Assembly: GCF_022539665.2 (NCBI RefSeq) | Contig: NC_081331.1 | Span: 12,370,638-12,434,637 of the forward strand | DNA length: 64,000 nt | From: Daphnia carinata | Lineage: Eukaryota > Arthropoda > Branchiopoda > Diplostraca > Daphniidae | Reading direction: 5' to 3' | Shown here: piece after piece, positions 24,101 to 39,000 of the stretch | Layout of the letters: each line of letters starts with the position of its first letter | Numbering within the stretch: position 1 is the stretch's first letter | Notes under the pieces: model-generated | The model's input: only the letters and a program-made list of their open reading frames with translations | Told to the model about the DNA's origin: nothing | The model's database searches: none | Translations under genes and position numbers: made by a program

Positions 24101-27100
24101 GTTGACGCAAGTAGCGGCCGTGGGCTATCTAGCAAGAGAGCGCCATCATTGCCTGCCCTGTTAAGTGTACGGTAATGGCTAGAGAGGGGTTATATACCAA
24201 TGCGTGTTAAAGAAATGGGTTGGTTACAAGCTGAATTGTGTTGGATAGTTGCCAAAAGCGGTACTTTTATTTATTTATTTTGCCAAAAAAGGATAAGGAG
24301 GCTTATAATATAATAATAAAAAAAATACGAGTAAAGTAAAGAATTGACGTACGCTGTATTTGTGTGGATGATGGTTCAATGTACCCATTTGTTTTATATT
24401 TCCAACTTTCACCAACCGACACGTAAGTTGTGTTGTATTCGGAGAATACCGCGCACATTTGTTTGTAAATGGGTGTGTAAAACATAAGAATCATGAGTTG
24501 TGCTCATCGTCTCGTTTTTCTTTGGCATCTCGTATCGTACCTTATAAACATTGTTTAGCTTATCACAGTTTTCACTCCGTAAATTAACTACGCTGTAATG
24601 CAATTATTTAAAAAAAAAAAAACTAAATTTAATGTAATTGGCCTTCGTATTATGTATCGCTCACTACCATTTTCATTTGTTTCAGGAAACCACTGCAGAT
24701 TGCGGCCTGTGCCACAGAATCTTCTGTCATCAATTGCGGTAAGTTTTTATATTTAACCTTTACATTCAAGGGTAGTTAACATACGATCTTTTTTATATTT
24801 CTTCAATGGCTTCTGAGCGATGAAAGTTTTCAGTTTTTGAACCGCTTTTCTTTACGAACTAAATTACCGATGTTTACGTAAAAATTGCTAACGAAATCGT
24901 GGGTCATTTTGAAAGGGGACGTAATTGAAAGAATGATTGCCAAACGGTGTCCTTCACGTTGGCTTACTGAAAATTCCGTCTGTTTGGGGTCAGCTTGTCA
25001 CTAGCTATTAAGCGGATGACCGATTCGCCACATGATTCTGGGATGACGTTTCCCGCATTGTAATTGCAATCGGCTCGATAGGCAGTTGTCTAGACAACTC
25101 TTCTTAACTCCCTCTCCCTCGCTTATATCTCCTCGAAAGCATTGTTCCGACTGCCAGCTCTTCATTGGCAGACCGGCAAAAACCTTAATTTCCTGCTTAC
25201 CGTTTTGCAATAGATTGCTTGATTTCATATTCTTTGGCTTCTTTCTGCTACCTTATTTTTTGGGTGAAAATCGGTTGAACGAGCCTTGATGTTTTGCATG
25301 TCGTTGCAACTATCACGAAAAGCTCCACCCCGTACTGTAATTCAACTATGCCCGCCCTAAACTTTAACATTTTCTTCATACCTTGGCGGACGGAAAAACG
25401 GCTACCTATTTTGTGACGCTGTTACCATGTTGAAATCTTTCAAGAAGATGTTGTTGATCGGCTGACAGCTCCATGCCACCTTTATGGTAGCACTTTTTTT
25501 TTTTATCAAAGAAGGGTTGCTCCAAGTACATAACAGCCAAGGAAGGAAATAAATCAATTTTATTTTATCCTATTTATTTCCTTTGAAAGCAGTGTCGATC
25601 ACTTGGCTATCAAATGGTTTTGTTTCCGCCACACTTCTGCTGAATTAGCGCATTGTTTTTCTTTCCGTCCTTCTCTTTGAATATCGCATCGTTTCAAAGT
25701 GTAACTTTCTTCCGATTCGTTGGAAGAACAGGATGACGAGGTTCGCTAAATCTGCAGGTCGATAAAGAATTTGTCTTTATCAACTTAAAATTGAATTGCA
25801 AGTCTTGTTTTTCCTCTTATCCTCCAGTCCTATTCTTCTTTCGTTTGCTTATAACAGACAAATTGCTGCTTGTTATAAAACTAACAATGTTGACACGAAA
25901 AATTTGTTTTCTAGTGTTTGCCAACACATCGTTGCGAATTCCTTGACCTCAATTTTCCCCCCATTCTTTCCAACTTAGTTATTAATATTCCCCCCCCCCC
26001 CCAAAAAAAAAAAAAGAAGCGAAGGACGCGCGTTCTTACCTGATTTTTGTTTCACATCAGGTGGCATTGCACTTTTTTCTTATACAGTACCCAACTTGCG
26101 AAACCTTTAACTGTAAAGAAGTCGGTTGACCGTTTGAATCCCAAAACATGAACAGGGTTCTTCCAATTGCAACCACGCCCTGGGCTTCTTTTTTCCCATC
26201 CAATGATTGCGACATTTCTTGAACGGCCTTGTCAAGCGTGTCCACTGCCCAGTTATCTGCCCAACGTATTGATCGAGGGCAGATTTAAAGCTTTTTAAAT
26301 GAACGCAGGGACATCTGTATCGTTAAAAGGAAGACTGATCCACCAAAATGGAAAGCGTAGCAATCCTTCCTTTCAATTACATTTATCATGCAACTTAGTG
26401 GGAAAATTCAGATCAGATTGGCAATGGATTTCCACAGAGCTGACATTGCTGAACGAAAAGTTGATCACTAACATAGAAGCTCTAAAACATGTTGAAATTG
26501 CGCCTTCGTGTTTTTGCGGGTTTTACCTTCGTCGTTTGGTCGATGATGATTTGGCTCAACCCGATTGCGCAAGAAAACGTCCAGAAATCCTTGCCAAATC
26601 GTGCTGCATGAGCACACTGACAATTTCTTGCATTTTGATTTATTAGCTTTTCACGATCACGAACGCCGCATCCATAGCGGTATAAACCACTAGTTATAAA
26701 GCTCATTTTTTCCCCTTTTTACGCTGTGTCCCGAGTTTTTAGTTGGCCCATTTCGAATAGCAAGCGTACGCAGTAAAATTGCAACGAAGAAAAATTGAAA
26801 ATCAAAACTCTACATTTATTTTTCGTGTAACGGGTTTTTACGAGCCCACTAACGAATCGTTGTAAGAAAAAACTGTAATCAAATTCTGCTTCGCATACCA
26901 CGGTAGCTTTGCTATACATTGAGTAACACTACGCCTTTTGTTTTGCCTCTGTGTCTTTTGCAACATCATTGCAAAGAAAACAAACAGGCCTTTCTTCCTA
27001 CGTTGTTTGTATTATTTCAATGAACAAGCAAAATATGATTTTATTTTTTCATTTTAAACATCGTAATTTTGCTTTTTGCTTCTTCATCGAGAACGACTGC

Positions 27101-30100
27101 CCACAGCTGGGGCATTAGTCTTTACATTTTTTTTTTTTGTAGACGATTTCATACACTGTTATGATTTTAGTTTCAACATACGAGGCTTAAGATATGGTTA
27201 CGTATCCATTAATACTTTGCTTGAATCTCTAACTCTCAGCTTTCGGTGGGGGAGGGGGGCTAATAAGGACTGTTAATCTAGCGCTTTATCTCTCTTAAAA
27301 AAAAAATTCAATTACGCTGAGATAGTAGAATTTCATCCCCGTTCATTTCTGGACTGGGTATCGATTGGTGAGAGTGAATTATTGATCGCCGATATCTCCG
27401 AGATGTCGCACTCTGAAGCAATTTTTTTCCGGAACCATTCCCTGTTTACTACACAAGAGTAGCGTACAAAGCTCGTAAGCAAAAAATCGGTAAGTTCCTT
27501 AACATCTGCTTTGAGAACAACGTAATTACGATCCCGAAAATGAGTTCCTTCGTAATGAAAGCCCGATGCCTTTGATTTGTTAATATCATGCATACCACTA
27601 AAAGCATAAGACCCATTGTTAATATCTAGTAAAAGCCAGCAAATGACGTGTGCATCTCCACGATGGGCTCTTTCGCACTCTGTTTCCCGAAGTACCGACG
27701 TTCAAATCTTTTTGTCCAACAATATCATCTCTCCTTTAATGACTGCCCTATACATCTTCGGCGGAGTATAGCTATTTGATACAACGTTTGATTTCCTTTG
27801 TAAAAAAAACTCTACGACGATACCGTAAAGATGGAGATATTATGGCGATACGATTCGTATAACAGTGTGAGGTGGCGTGATGGTTTTATGACTGAATCTT
27901 GAAGGTATTACAGCTCCCTCTGATCAACAAACTGCTGATGAAATTCACACGACTAGTATCGATTGCACTTTGAGGGTGTGTCCCACTCCGCCTTTCTTAC
28001 TTATTCGTCACTATTGAAAGGAATAAAAGTTTGCGTTTACGACGGGGTGACAGGCGGATATGGCTTATTTCCTTCTGTTGACTACTCTGTTGTCTCGATA
28101 ACCCTTCTTTTTTTTATTGTGATGTCTGCGTTCCCCGAACGGCCAATAAATGAACGATAGAAAAAGGCTCCCACTTGATCTAGATTTAGACTGCGGATGA
28201 CACGCAACTCACAGTTTCTGTTGTTCCGCCCTAGTTTGCGTTTCGCAAACAACACATTGAATGTTTTACGTTCGTTAGACCGTTAGAATACAATAATCCC
28301 TCGAAATCCCGACTACTGAGTGCGGTTTACGCGATGTCCGTGCCGTTTGTGAGTTTTGCAAGCGATTAGCGTAACGGTTACGTTAGACGGTATAATTCCT
28401 GGACCTCGGCCAAATAGGGAATCGGAAGGACGACATACAGACCTATTTGCATCATCATCACAGTATCGGTGTTCGTTTGGAATCGAAATTCTATTTCCCT
28501 GTTGCCCCTCCTCCGGCTCTTAAGCCGTAATAGGCAATCAACTCCGTTCATGAATATCTAAAAAGCTCATTCTTGAGCCTTTATATCTGAAGTATACTCT
28601 TTTCTCTCAACATAGTACGAAAGGCGGTATCGTCTATTTCTGGTTCAATTATTTCGTGATTTTTTCACCAGTGATTTTCATTCGGAATCGTCGTCGATAA
28701 CTTGCCAACTGGCGGATGTCTGGCAACCAATTTCGTTTCCTTGTGATGGATAATATTTGTGGGTCGCGTAATGATCCATGCGGGATTCAGCCGACGTCAT
28801 AAACCGTTAGCGCTTCATCACGCGTTGCCGAGGTTGCTGATGGAGGTAGGACCGTGAAGTGTTTGCCGCTGACGAAGCGGATGCGTCACCAAAGGGTTAA
28901 TCAAATCCATCAGTTGCAATTTTCCTTCTGGCTCGGTATTTTCTGGGGGAAAAAGATAACGAGGAATCCTTATAGAATATCGGAGACGTTCATGAAGTAG
29001 CACATGAAACAGACTTCCGGCTTGCGTTGCATTTTCAGAACATTTACAAGTGTTGTGACTAGGTAAAGTGCGTCGTGATTAAAGCAGAGCGTTTGGGTAC
29101 GGAAATAAACTTAGGGCAATTAACAAGGCAAACGAAAACAACAGCTAGACTGCGTTGATGGGTCTCTGAACTCGACCGGATATTCGTAAAAGATCGACCG
29201 AAATCAGTAAAACTGAGAGAGAACTCCTGTCTAAAAACCAAATTTACGTTGGGTGAGGTGGATGTTTCCCGTACTTACAATTGCTTTTCCCCCCATCTCG
29301 TTTTGTCCGTTACGCTCGTTTTATGTCTCTACAATTCCCGCTTCCTCCATGAACATGCCAGTTTTATGATAAGCCAGCTGCTAGTAGAGAATAACAACAA
29401 TGAACTGAAGAGTCAACAAACTTGCAAGGCCATGCCACCCAATAGAATTTCCGTGGTACACTGTAAAGTTCTAGAGTACATCCATTTGTCTATTGTCTTA
29501 CAAATCCATTTCGTTCCTCATTTTCACAGCGAACCATTGGTGATTGTCTTTTTTCTCCATCTCTCTGGTTTATTATTGCGCAATAAGACAAATAGAAACC
29601 GCTGTGTTTCATACAAAACGCGTACGTCATGCAATTAAACGGTTGCAGAACAGAACTTCTTCTCCAATAAAAGCCATTTGCGTCACTATGCTATTTATAT
29701 ATTTTTTTTATTCAAATGCACGCGTTCGTACTCGTCAGTTATTAAACATTGATTTTTGCACGTCAGAACTCAGGGAAACCTGACGTCGAGCGCTTTGTCT
29801 TTGGGAAATCACTTGCAGTCGGAACTTTAACGAGGGAAGATGAACCAAAAAGATACAGAAGATGCCGGTACCAGGTGGAAACAGATCAAAGCGGGTAGAA
29901 TGTATGGAAGTTTCCATTTTATTAGGAAGAGGGTCGCACTGCCATGTAATTGCCGATATAGCATGCTTCATTTTGCGTGTCAAAAAATTGCTCGAAACGT
30001 CAGGTTTTCCAAAGCCTGCAATGCTCGGACAATGGAGGACTATCGCATGCTGAGTCGCACTTTTGGGAACAGTTTTCATATCTTGAGATTGCGTTCAACT

Positions 30101-33100
30101 GTGTTTTTGTTTCACATCTTCGCCAAGAAGTGATTGTATGCCATGCAAACCTGAAATTCTACGTCGTGCCAAGGTCAATCAATTATACAATGTGGCTGGC
30201 ACTCGTTGCTTGATCGATTTTGTTGTGAAACAATGAAACCACAGACGTGACATTGAGACCTCAGTTGCATACGCGGATCTTTATTTGTATTGTTTTTTTT
30301 ATTATTCTTACGAGCACGAGAAGGGACCGAGAGATTCAATCTGTGGTAATCCCGCACGAAAGAGGGGTGGCTCATAGAATGAATCGGGCATTTGCAATCT
30401 TTTGCGTTTGCAGCAAGTCAGTTACACAGTGAAAATGTTTTCACTAGTACAGTTGACGTTTAAGTTAGTGAATCTACCGAACTAGAGCCAACAGAATGTT
30501 GATCATTTTCGCCAATTTAATACGTACGCTTGTCGTGCAAAGAATTTTCTTCGTGAATATTTTTTTGCTAAGGTAGTACAGTGGTTGAATGTTGAATTGG
30601 ATACGTGTATGGTTTTATAGATAAAACGATCGATTAATTTTCATTGTTTAGTCCCTTATCAACATATTCAACCTGCTTTTCTGTTTGTTTTGGAGTTTAG
30701 TCACTGGCTATATGAATTCGAAATAACAGACGTGTGTTGAAAGCGCTGCATTGTTTGCCATCTCTTACGGGAATTCTTTTGGTGTCCGACTTCAGTGGCA
30801 TTTGGCTCCATTTACGTCTGCTATCTCCAGTTCTTTAAGGAAACAAATAACACAACGTTGAAAGAACTTTTGGCCATCCTTTCATCTCTTTGTTTAAAAA
30901 AGAAGGTTGTAACAACACTTTCCCAGTTCGATCAGAATGTCAGTTATCTCTACGCGACCCGTCAGCAATTCAGTTATTGGTATGGGGCTTTAAAAAAAAG
31001 TGAACTAAGCAATACTCTTGAGAGGTTATTACACAGCAAATTTCGTGGATTCGTAGCCCTTATTCGCAAGTTTATATAGCTGGCTGCAATATTATAGCTT
31101 TGGATTGATCGTAATAAATTTGTTCTGGCCACAACGCGTGAAATTTCTCGGAAATTGCGAAACTTTTCAAGCATTAATCGTTTTGTAACGCTTTGAATAT
31201 CTGGCCAAACTTGTATTATAGCACAGGTTTATATCTGCGTTTAAACAGCATATGTCTCGCTGTCTACACGAGTCGGGAGTATTCGCCGGCACCGTGTGCG
31301 TTCAGCGGATGGTAGAACTTGTAAAGGAAGCACAGAGTTGAAAAGCATCATCTTGTGTATACCGTAAACAGAGAACGAGCACTAAAGCCAAAAATTCGTA
31401 CTTAGTATAACTGAGCTAGTAATACAGGCCCTACAATATAACCTGAACTTCCGCTCTAATGTGAAATAAAAATATTTGAATGTATTTTTATTTTCATTAG
31501 GAAGTTCACCGCTGGAACTCCCAAGGAGAAACACGAACACTGCTTTATAATTAATTTCTCCTGCGTTTAATTTATGACGAGTGCATGCGCGTTTCGCATG
31601 CAAATAGAGGCGACGGAGATATCTTGTGGGATTGCCAAAAAAGAGCTAAAAATACACGAGGGAAAATTTCCAGTAGATTGGAATAATGAAACGAAATATG
31701 AGCCTGTTGTTGTATTGCATTGTTATGCAATTACATCCGAGATAAGCATTTAACGTGGACAAAGGACAGGATGATGAATGCAATCTATACACTGAACTGT
31801 GTTAATTTTCATCGGGAGACGGGCACGGAATTTCATTGATACATTGCGCTGTTCAATAACTATAATAGTGAATCGATTCATATTTGTTTTTATTGCTAGC
31901 TGCCCCCTATTGTTTTGGGTTTTCATTTTAAAAGTAAAATTTAGATTAAAAAAAAAACAATTGTCCTTGCGAGATACAAGCAGCTTCCCGCTTTTCAAAA
32001 ATGAGATATGCGATTAGTACACGCCATTTCCTGCTAGTCGTGCATGAACACATGGAGTCTGGTGATTTGTGTTCTACCGGCCCATTGCTTTTTCTTTCTC
32101 TTTTGTTTTCATTTGCCTTCAGGGGAAAAGGGTGTCGTCGCAAATAATTCTTCTAGCCTCACTCTCGTGTTGCTTTTTCGTTTTGCCCTTTACAATCACC
32201 ATAAGCGTGAGTGTTTTCTCCGTTTTAATTTCAGACAATAGTCGTTCGTCTATTTTTTTCGATTCCCTTTCTGCTTGTAACTACAAAGAGAAAAGCAGTT
32301 TGACATGTTTATTGTTCTTCTTGGAGATCAGTTCATGGCTCTTGCATCTGCACGCTGCATAACCGAACGTGCTCGTTGTTTCGTCTTCCCGTAACGCCGA
32401 TGAGAGGCGGATAAACGCAGATTGTATCAAAGTTTATGGGGGGGGGGATGTGTTGTGTAGCTGGTCTGGAAGAGATTTGTTGAAAGTATCGTAAAAGCAG
32501 TTTTACCGGTGAAGGAATTGAAAAGGGAATTGTTGAATCATGAGGTTAGACATTTAATGCGGCAGCTGCTTCAATTGCGATTCGACTCAAAGCTTAGTAG
32601 CACTGGATTATATTAAGCATTTTGCGTTTAAAGAAATGGTTGTTTGTTTTTGACGATACCCTTGAATTTCTGTCCCGTTTTTTTTTTAGCAAGTGCATGA
32701 AGAGATCCATGCGAAATGAAACGGCTAAAGTTTTTTATGGCGAAGGGCTAAGAATAAATTTGTTTGGTCATTCATGAAAAACAGATCCTCTGCGTTTTAA
32801 CCCATACCGCACGATGTAGGAAAATTCGAACCCCATATGGCTTGAGGCATCTGTTATTATGATCAACACATCATTTCAATAATATGCAAATGGTGTATTG
32901 CGCAGAAAAATTTGTATCGTAGAACAAATGTTAATTTTCTAGAAGGAACAGAGTTAAAGAATACTGTAAAGAACAAATGGCACGTTACATCGACAATGGC
33001 GAAAATGCTTCTATTACTACTTTGTTGTACGTTACATCGCGATTCGGCCATCAATAGTCTTCCATGCCCGCTAGAGATAGCTATTATTTGACATTGTTAC

Positions 33101-35963
33101 CGAAACTGCATGGTCGTTACGATATCTCACTTTGCTGGCCAAAACAAAAATTGCCCCAGCGAAAAGTGTATACGGAGTTAAATCATCGTTGTCGGAGAAC
33201 GATTACAATCGCTCGTTGATAAGAACAAGCCACAAAATTGCCTTCATCTGATACAAGGCAGCTCTTTGTTTTCCTTTATTTTCGTTTTGCGTGTAAGATT
33301 TATTGTCTCCTTGTTGAATCGGGACAAATTTAAAAGCTCTCTGCTGATCGATAGATATCGTGTCAGTTATGTGACGTTGGGGTTGTTGGTCAACTGCGGA
33401 ATACAAAATATTTTTAAACTATGAGACATCAGATTTGCGTGTAAAGCTGGAATTTTTGAATTGTAACGATCAGATCAGAAAAAAAACTACGACAGAAGCG
33501 TGTATGCCAATGCTTTCTTTTTGTTTCACAAGCTCTATCTATGTCCTTGGAACATTATCTATTTGCGACTGTAGGCTTAACATTTCTTTTTCTTTCCGGG
33601 CTCTTTTACTAGTACGGGCAACTTGCCAACGACGTGTCTCGAATCCCAAGGAGAAAAATATCGAACGGAAACTGGAACGCAAAGAATGATAAAGGGAAGA
33701 AACATGTCCTTTTCGATGTTTTGACATTTCTTTTTTAGCATTCCTTGTCTGTTTTGGCAAGCATTTGTGTACTGCGTATAGGCCTCGTAAGGGATAGAAG
33801 CACCGGATGATGGAAATATATTGAAGTGCAAACCCGCGGCGAGGGATTGGATGGCAGCAGCAGTGACGACGTACTCACGTATCTTGGTTTATAATATGTA
33901 CGTCCACTTTATTGAGACTGAAACTGCCGTGTGAAGAACTGTATCTATCAGTGACGGTTAACTTTTACTATTTTGAAAGCCAACCCATTTTGTTTGGGCG
34001 TGAAATCATTTGCATTTAGCTACAGTAAATTTTTTTTATCTCGCTTTTCATCTTTTTTTTTTAATTACTGTGGATATGATTTACGAGTCGATGGATGGAG
34101 CTACACTGACTTGATACTCATATAGCGTTCTGACTCAGTCACCTTGAAAGTACGTGAAAAAAGGCAGATTTTTTTACGTTTTCCCCTTTTGACAACATGC
34201 CGTTGTTTTCGTCAACCTACGCAAACATGCCTGACGCAAAGGAATTGCGATAATCAGCGATCAATCTCCCGATCTGAACAGCCTTGTTTTCTTGTCAGAT
34301 GTGAATTATAGGTGCCCAACTGATGAGCTAATGGTGAAGCAATTCATTTTCTCAGCATAAGGAGCACCAAGTTTTATGATCACCACTCGTAAATTTCTCA
34401 TTTGGGACATGCGATTCATTTCGTCGTCAGATTTTGCACGTGTCAATGATTTTATGGATTGATTTGTGCACGAAAAACTACCTACTTCCCTGTGGTTGTT
34501 TTCTACAGAAACTAATGATACCCCGATACCCTCTTATTTTTCTACTGTTTTGGATGACAAAAATGGTGAAGAGGAAGGCAAAGATAAATAAATGCAAAAT
34601 GGACAACATGTTTTCCCTTTTATGGTGAGAGCATAAAGTCTTCTTTGCATAAAAGGCACCTTTTTGGGAACCCGTTGGCTATGTGCGTGAACCATAATGC
34701 AAAATTCTAAATGATTTGCATTCCGTTGTCAGATAAGATATATTTCTAATCGCGTAGACCGGTACCAGCCTTTAATTTTTTTAGACATCCCAAAAGTCCC
34801 TGAATGTAATGATAAAAGCTGACTAACTCTTTCCTGCATATCGTTTAGCGTCGTTCTTTGGCAATTGACTAACAAGGATTTCCAATTTCAATTCTTTTAC
34901 AAGGGGAGAGAATTTCATACGTTTATCAGACATTGTTGATGGAAAAAAAACTAATCATTCAACTAGTTATTATTTGACAAACTCAAGGAACTTTGTTTAA
35001 TTTTTTTTTTTACGACTGAGATAGAACGGAAAGGTTTTCCTGCATATTTAATCTATATCGACATGTGAAGTGCTCCGCGTTGCTGTAACCTTTTATTATT
35101 TACGTTTTATGGCATAGCAGTGCGACCAACCCAAACTTTCAATTTCTTTTTTGTTTTCGGTGGAATAGCAGGAAAAGACGTTGCCATATGTTATCTATTA
35201 GACTAAATGGAGAAACAAATATTAGAGTGCGTTGTAAAAAGATGTTTTGTTCCATCCATTGGGATCCGTATTCCCATTGATCACATTCACGGTCAAACAG
35301 AAAAGTGGATTGACGGAAAAGGTTAAGAACATTGCGTAGAAAAGCAACTACTTTCCATGGCAACATGAAAAACACAGTTGTGTGGGATTCGTACTGAAAT
35401 GTCATTTGAAGGGGTGGAAAGTTCAGCGTGCCAGAATTAGCGCTGCATCAAGTTCAAATATCCAAATGTTTTACAAGCAAGGAAAATCCGAACTTTGGAG
35501 CCGATTTACTTTAGAACATGCGTTGTCAATGAAGTTTTCCTATGCGTATGCATGCATCTCGTTAAATTTCCAGCCCTTGAAAAAACTTATCCTTTTCAAT
35601 TTTACTTTCTATGAATTTTAAACCACAGTATGCCCACACATTTATCAATAAGAATATGTTTTTCTTAACAAGTTCACTCATTTTACATCAGCGCAATCTG
35701 CTTCGAAGCAAAAATAGGATTCAAATGTTCTTTTTTCTTGCCCACTTATTATTACCATTCTAACATTTGTATTCACTATTCGTTTTGATACAGTGGACAA
35801 GCAGACTGTCATCTGGAAGAAAGCGAAGGAGTTGATGACATAAAATTTAAACCACCGTGAAATGGATAAGGAGCCGCCTGATCAGCCCATGAAAAGTTGT
35901 ATTGAAATAATCTAGTAATTGAATTATAGCTGTACTGCCTTTGCAGTGGGTTTACTGAACCGG
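18160..35963. other. Long gene-poor region
   Basis: About 18 kb with no gene I can support. Reading frames are short, lack conserved motifs and do not join through splice sites, except for the exon-like island at 24686-24738. It contains several homopolymer runs, including a C-run next to an A-run at about 25990-26014. It separates the two receptor copies and may hold their regulatory sequence or decayed transposons that I cannot identify by eye. Confidence 0.45.
24686..24738 (+). other. Orphan exon-like island
   Basis: A 53-base block is preceded by a pyrimidine-rich TTTGTTTCAG and followed by GTAAGT, both strong splice signals. All three forward frames are open; frame one is Cys/His-rich (CGLCHRIFCH). 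No partner exon could be joined nearby, so it may be an exon of an unrecognised gene, a noncoding RNA exon, or chance. Confidence 0.2.
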
Positions 35964-36059
35964 ATGCAGAAACACCGTACTTTCTCACTTGCAAGGATCG
36001 GCCGATGGCCATCCAAGCAACATGAATCAAGTTTCACCTGTTTGTCGATTGGTGCTGCC

Positions 36060-39000
36060 ATGAAACACTCACGAGGTGGAAGAAGCTATTGTCTTTCGCT
36101 GATGTTGCTTGTTTTCATCATTTTGAACTCTCTGTGGATCATGACTGCTGGAGCTGCTCCAGTCACGGCCGTATCCATCCACACTGAGAATGATGTTGCA
36201 TCACGCACTCCTTTAAGTCGCTGCCCTGCCATCTTCAACCCCATCTTTATGATTGCTAATAGCAACGTAAGTGGTGTTAGTAACTCCGCTAAAGGTAGTC
36301 CAATCGGCCGATCGAAAGCAACGCAATCGCAGTCATCGTCGCCATCATGTCGTAACTTTCTGAAAACGCGTTTTGGAACTTTAACGACGCCAGGCTTTCC
36401 ATCAGCCTTTCCCTTGCCATGCACATGCAGTTGGATAATCGATGCGACAGGATTCGAATCGGACTCTTTCATCAGCCTCTACCTCACACAAATGTATCTA
36501 ACTCGTGGCGTCAAAGCTGTCCAGTATTCGTTCCGTAACGAGACTCACGCCGTTGGTCGCAAGGAGCTGGACGAATTGCACGCACATCGCCCTCGCCCCT
36601 ATTCAGTCTACAGGATTAAAGCACGATACCTGGAAGTGCAGGTGAACTTGGACGAGCTGGTGAACGCTAACTTGCGCGTTGAGCGCCGGCTGATGGACGT
36701 TTATGGCTTCAATATTACGTACGAGATTCAACCGAACGGTTCGCGTATCCGCTCCGACACGTGCAACGTCGTCAACTGTACCTTTAACGGCCATTGTTAT
36801 GCTAATCACAATTACAGGTTCGTAAAAAAGTCCATTGGGTCTCCAGACGTGCAATTTATTCTATTGTTGCTCAGTTGAATCAGCAATTTGTAAGTTTTTT
36901 TTACCATACAATTTAGGAAGTTGTCTTGTAAAGGATATCTTTGTTTAGACCCTAACTATCATGTGAGCACCAAAACTGATTCCCCTTTTTTGTGCTACGC
37001 AGCCAGTTCCAGTGTTCGTGTCTACCAAATTTCTCGGGCAAGTACTGCCAGCACGGTCCCGAATGCAACCCGGAAAAAGGCATCAACGTCTGTAAAAATG
37101 GCGGCGTTTGCGGGTAACAAATAAAGAATGCTCAGAAATAATAGCTAAAACAAGCCTTTTTTTTTAAATTCCCCTTTTCTTTTGTGCTAATAATTTTAAT
37201 TTAGGTATCGCATTGGCATCTCGGTCGTTCGTTGCAACTGCCTGCCCAATTACAACGGAAGCCTATGCGAGTTTCGACGTGAATTCATTCCAGCTAAAGG
37301 TATAATTTCCTCACGTTCATTGGCACTGTTATAAAAATAACTGTCATGAAAGACGAAGATTTTAGATTCAATTAGAATGTCGGTTGCGGTTGTGGTCATT
37401 TAGTGGGGAAGCTCTTCCCACGCACACGCGGCCAACGGGTCGTTTCTATCCTCTGCTTCATTCATCCGTCTATCGATCGGCATAAGACGCCATCCTATCT
37501 TGCGATTTGCAGGCGAAGGCTTTTCCCGCTACTACGACGTAGAAATGGCTGTCCTTATTTGATCGGGAGCACATTCTTTTATTTGGGTTGCGGTTAAGAA
37601 TACCAATATATTCGAAGTCACGCAACCTACGTCCATTTTTATGCTGCCAGTTAGCATACTTTTGCGGGATTGACTTTATTTTAAAGACATTGTTTCCTGC
37701 ACAATTTGTACTAAATCAAACAGCAAGATTCAGATTGTACACTGTACGCTAAATAGAGCGCATTTTTATCTTGAATTTCGCTTACAGTTGATTGAATATT
37801 TTTTTATTTGTTTTGGGATTTTTGGCTTTTATTGCAGAATGCCTTTCCAAATTCCGATTGAGTTGCAGTCACCACTGCGTCGTTACTGACAAGGGTATAG
37901 CCACTTGCCGCTGCCCGCAGAATCAAGCCCTGAGATCTGATAACTCTACGTGTTACGCATTGGGTGAGTCCCTTTTCCCATTCGCTTTTTTTACGATTAC
38001 GAGTCTTTCGTTTCCTCTTTACTGAACTCTACTTTATTTGTGACGCCGACTTCTATAAATGCGAACGAGGCTTACTTGGAAATCGAGGCCAACGAAATTG
38101 TGGAAATCCACAGCTCATCGCCTGGAAACTGCGGCTAAGAGCAAACTAGGCAAATAGCGCCGAACGTAAAGTGGATGGTATCAGAGTTTCCCACATTTAA
38201 GACAGCATAGTTTGCTTAAGAATCGGATCAAGGAATGGTACAACAAAAACACTGGTTACAGTAAGGACACTGCAGTTTGGCAGTCACTGACGGCGAATTC
38301 TCCGTTAGTAAAAAGAAATGATTTGGCGTTCCCTTAATCACCATGTCTTTGACTGTGTCAGATTATAGCGCCGTCGAGCAGATAAGCGTTCACTGGATAA
38401 AACGTAATAGACGTAAGCGGACGAAGTCGTCAGAAAGCGGAAGAAAAATTAGAACGCTGACTGACAGTTTCGTACAATCCAGCCGAAACAGTGTCCTTTC
38501 ACTTGAGTAACGAGAAAACGTGATGGAGGGAACGAGAGAAAGGCGAAAGATTACTAGATATGTTTTTCTGCGGCACGAAAAAACGGTGTGTCGCGTACCA
38601 TTTTTTTGTATGTGTGTGTAGAAGAGAGACAGATGATGTACAGGGCATTAGGTGAAACGAAGGGTCAGAATATATAGTTTTTTTCTGGCTTTGACGTTGC
38701 GGTCCCACGAGGAGAAAAAGCGAACAGTTGACGATTCGTTATTTTAGTAAAGAAACAACGTCTTTATGTGTGGTTGCTGTGTACGATAATTCTTTGTCTT
38801 TCTCATACTGCATGTTCTTTTTTCTTTAAATTGAATGGTCACTGCCTCCATGTACCCCATCGTGCTATACCTACGTAGCTTGTGGCAGATTTTTTTAATA
38901 ACCGAAGGGTAGAAATATGACAGCAATAGCCTGTCGATTACCTCTTCGTTGAGCTTTTAGTGCTTTTTCAGACATTACGCACTCACACGAGAAGAAGCTT

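Noticed and set aside
30795-31079. Plus-strand 94-codon frame
   Set aside because: It begins with a non-ATG codon, has no recognisable motif and no convincing neighbouring exons.
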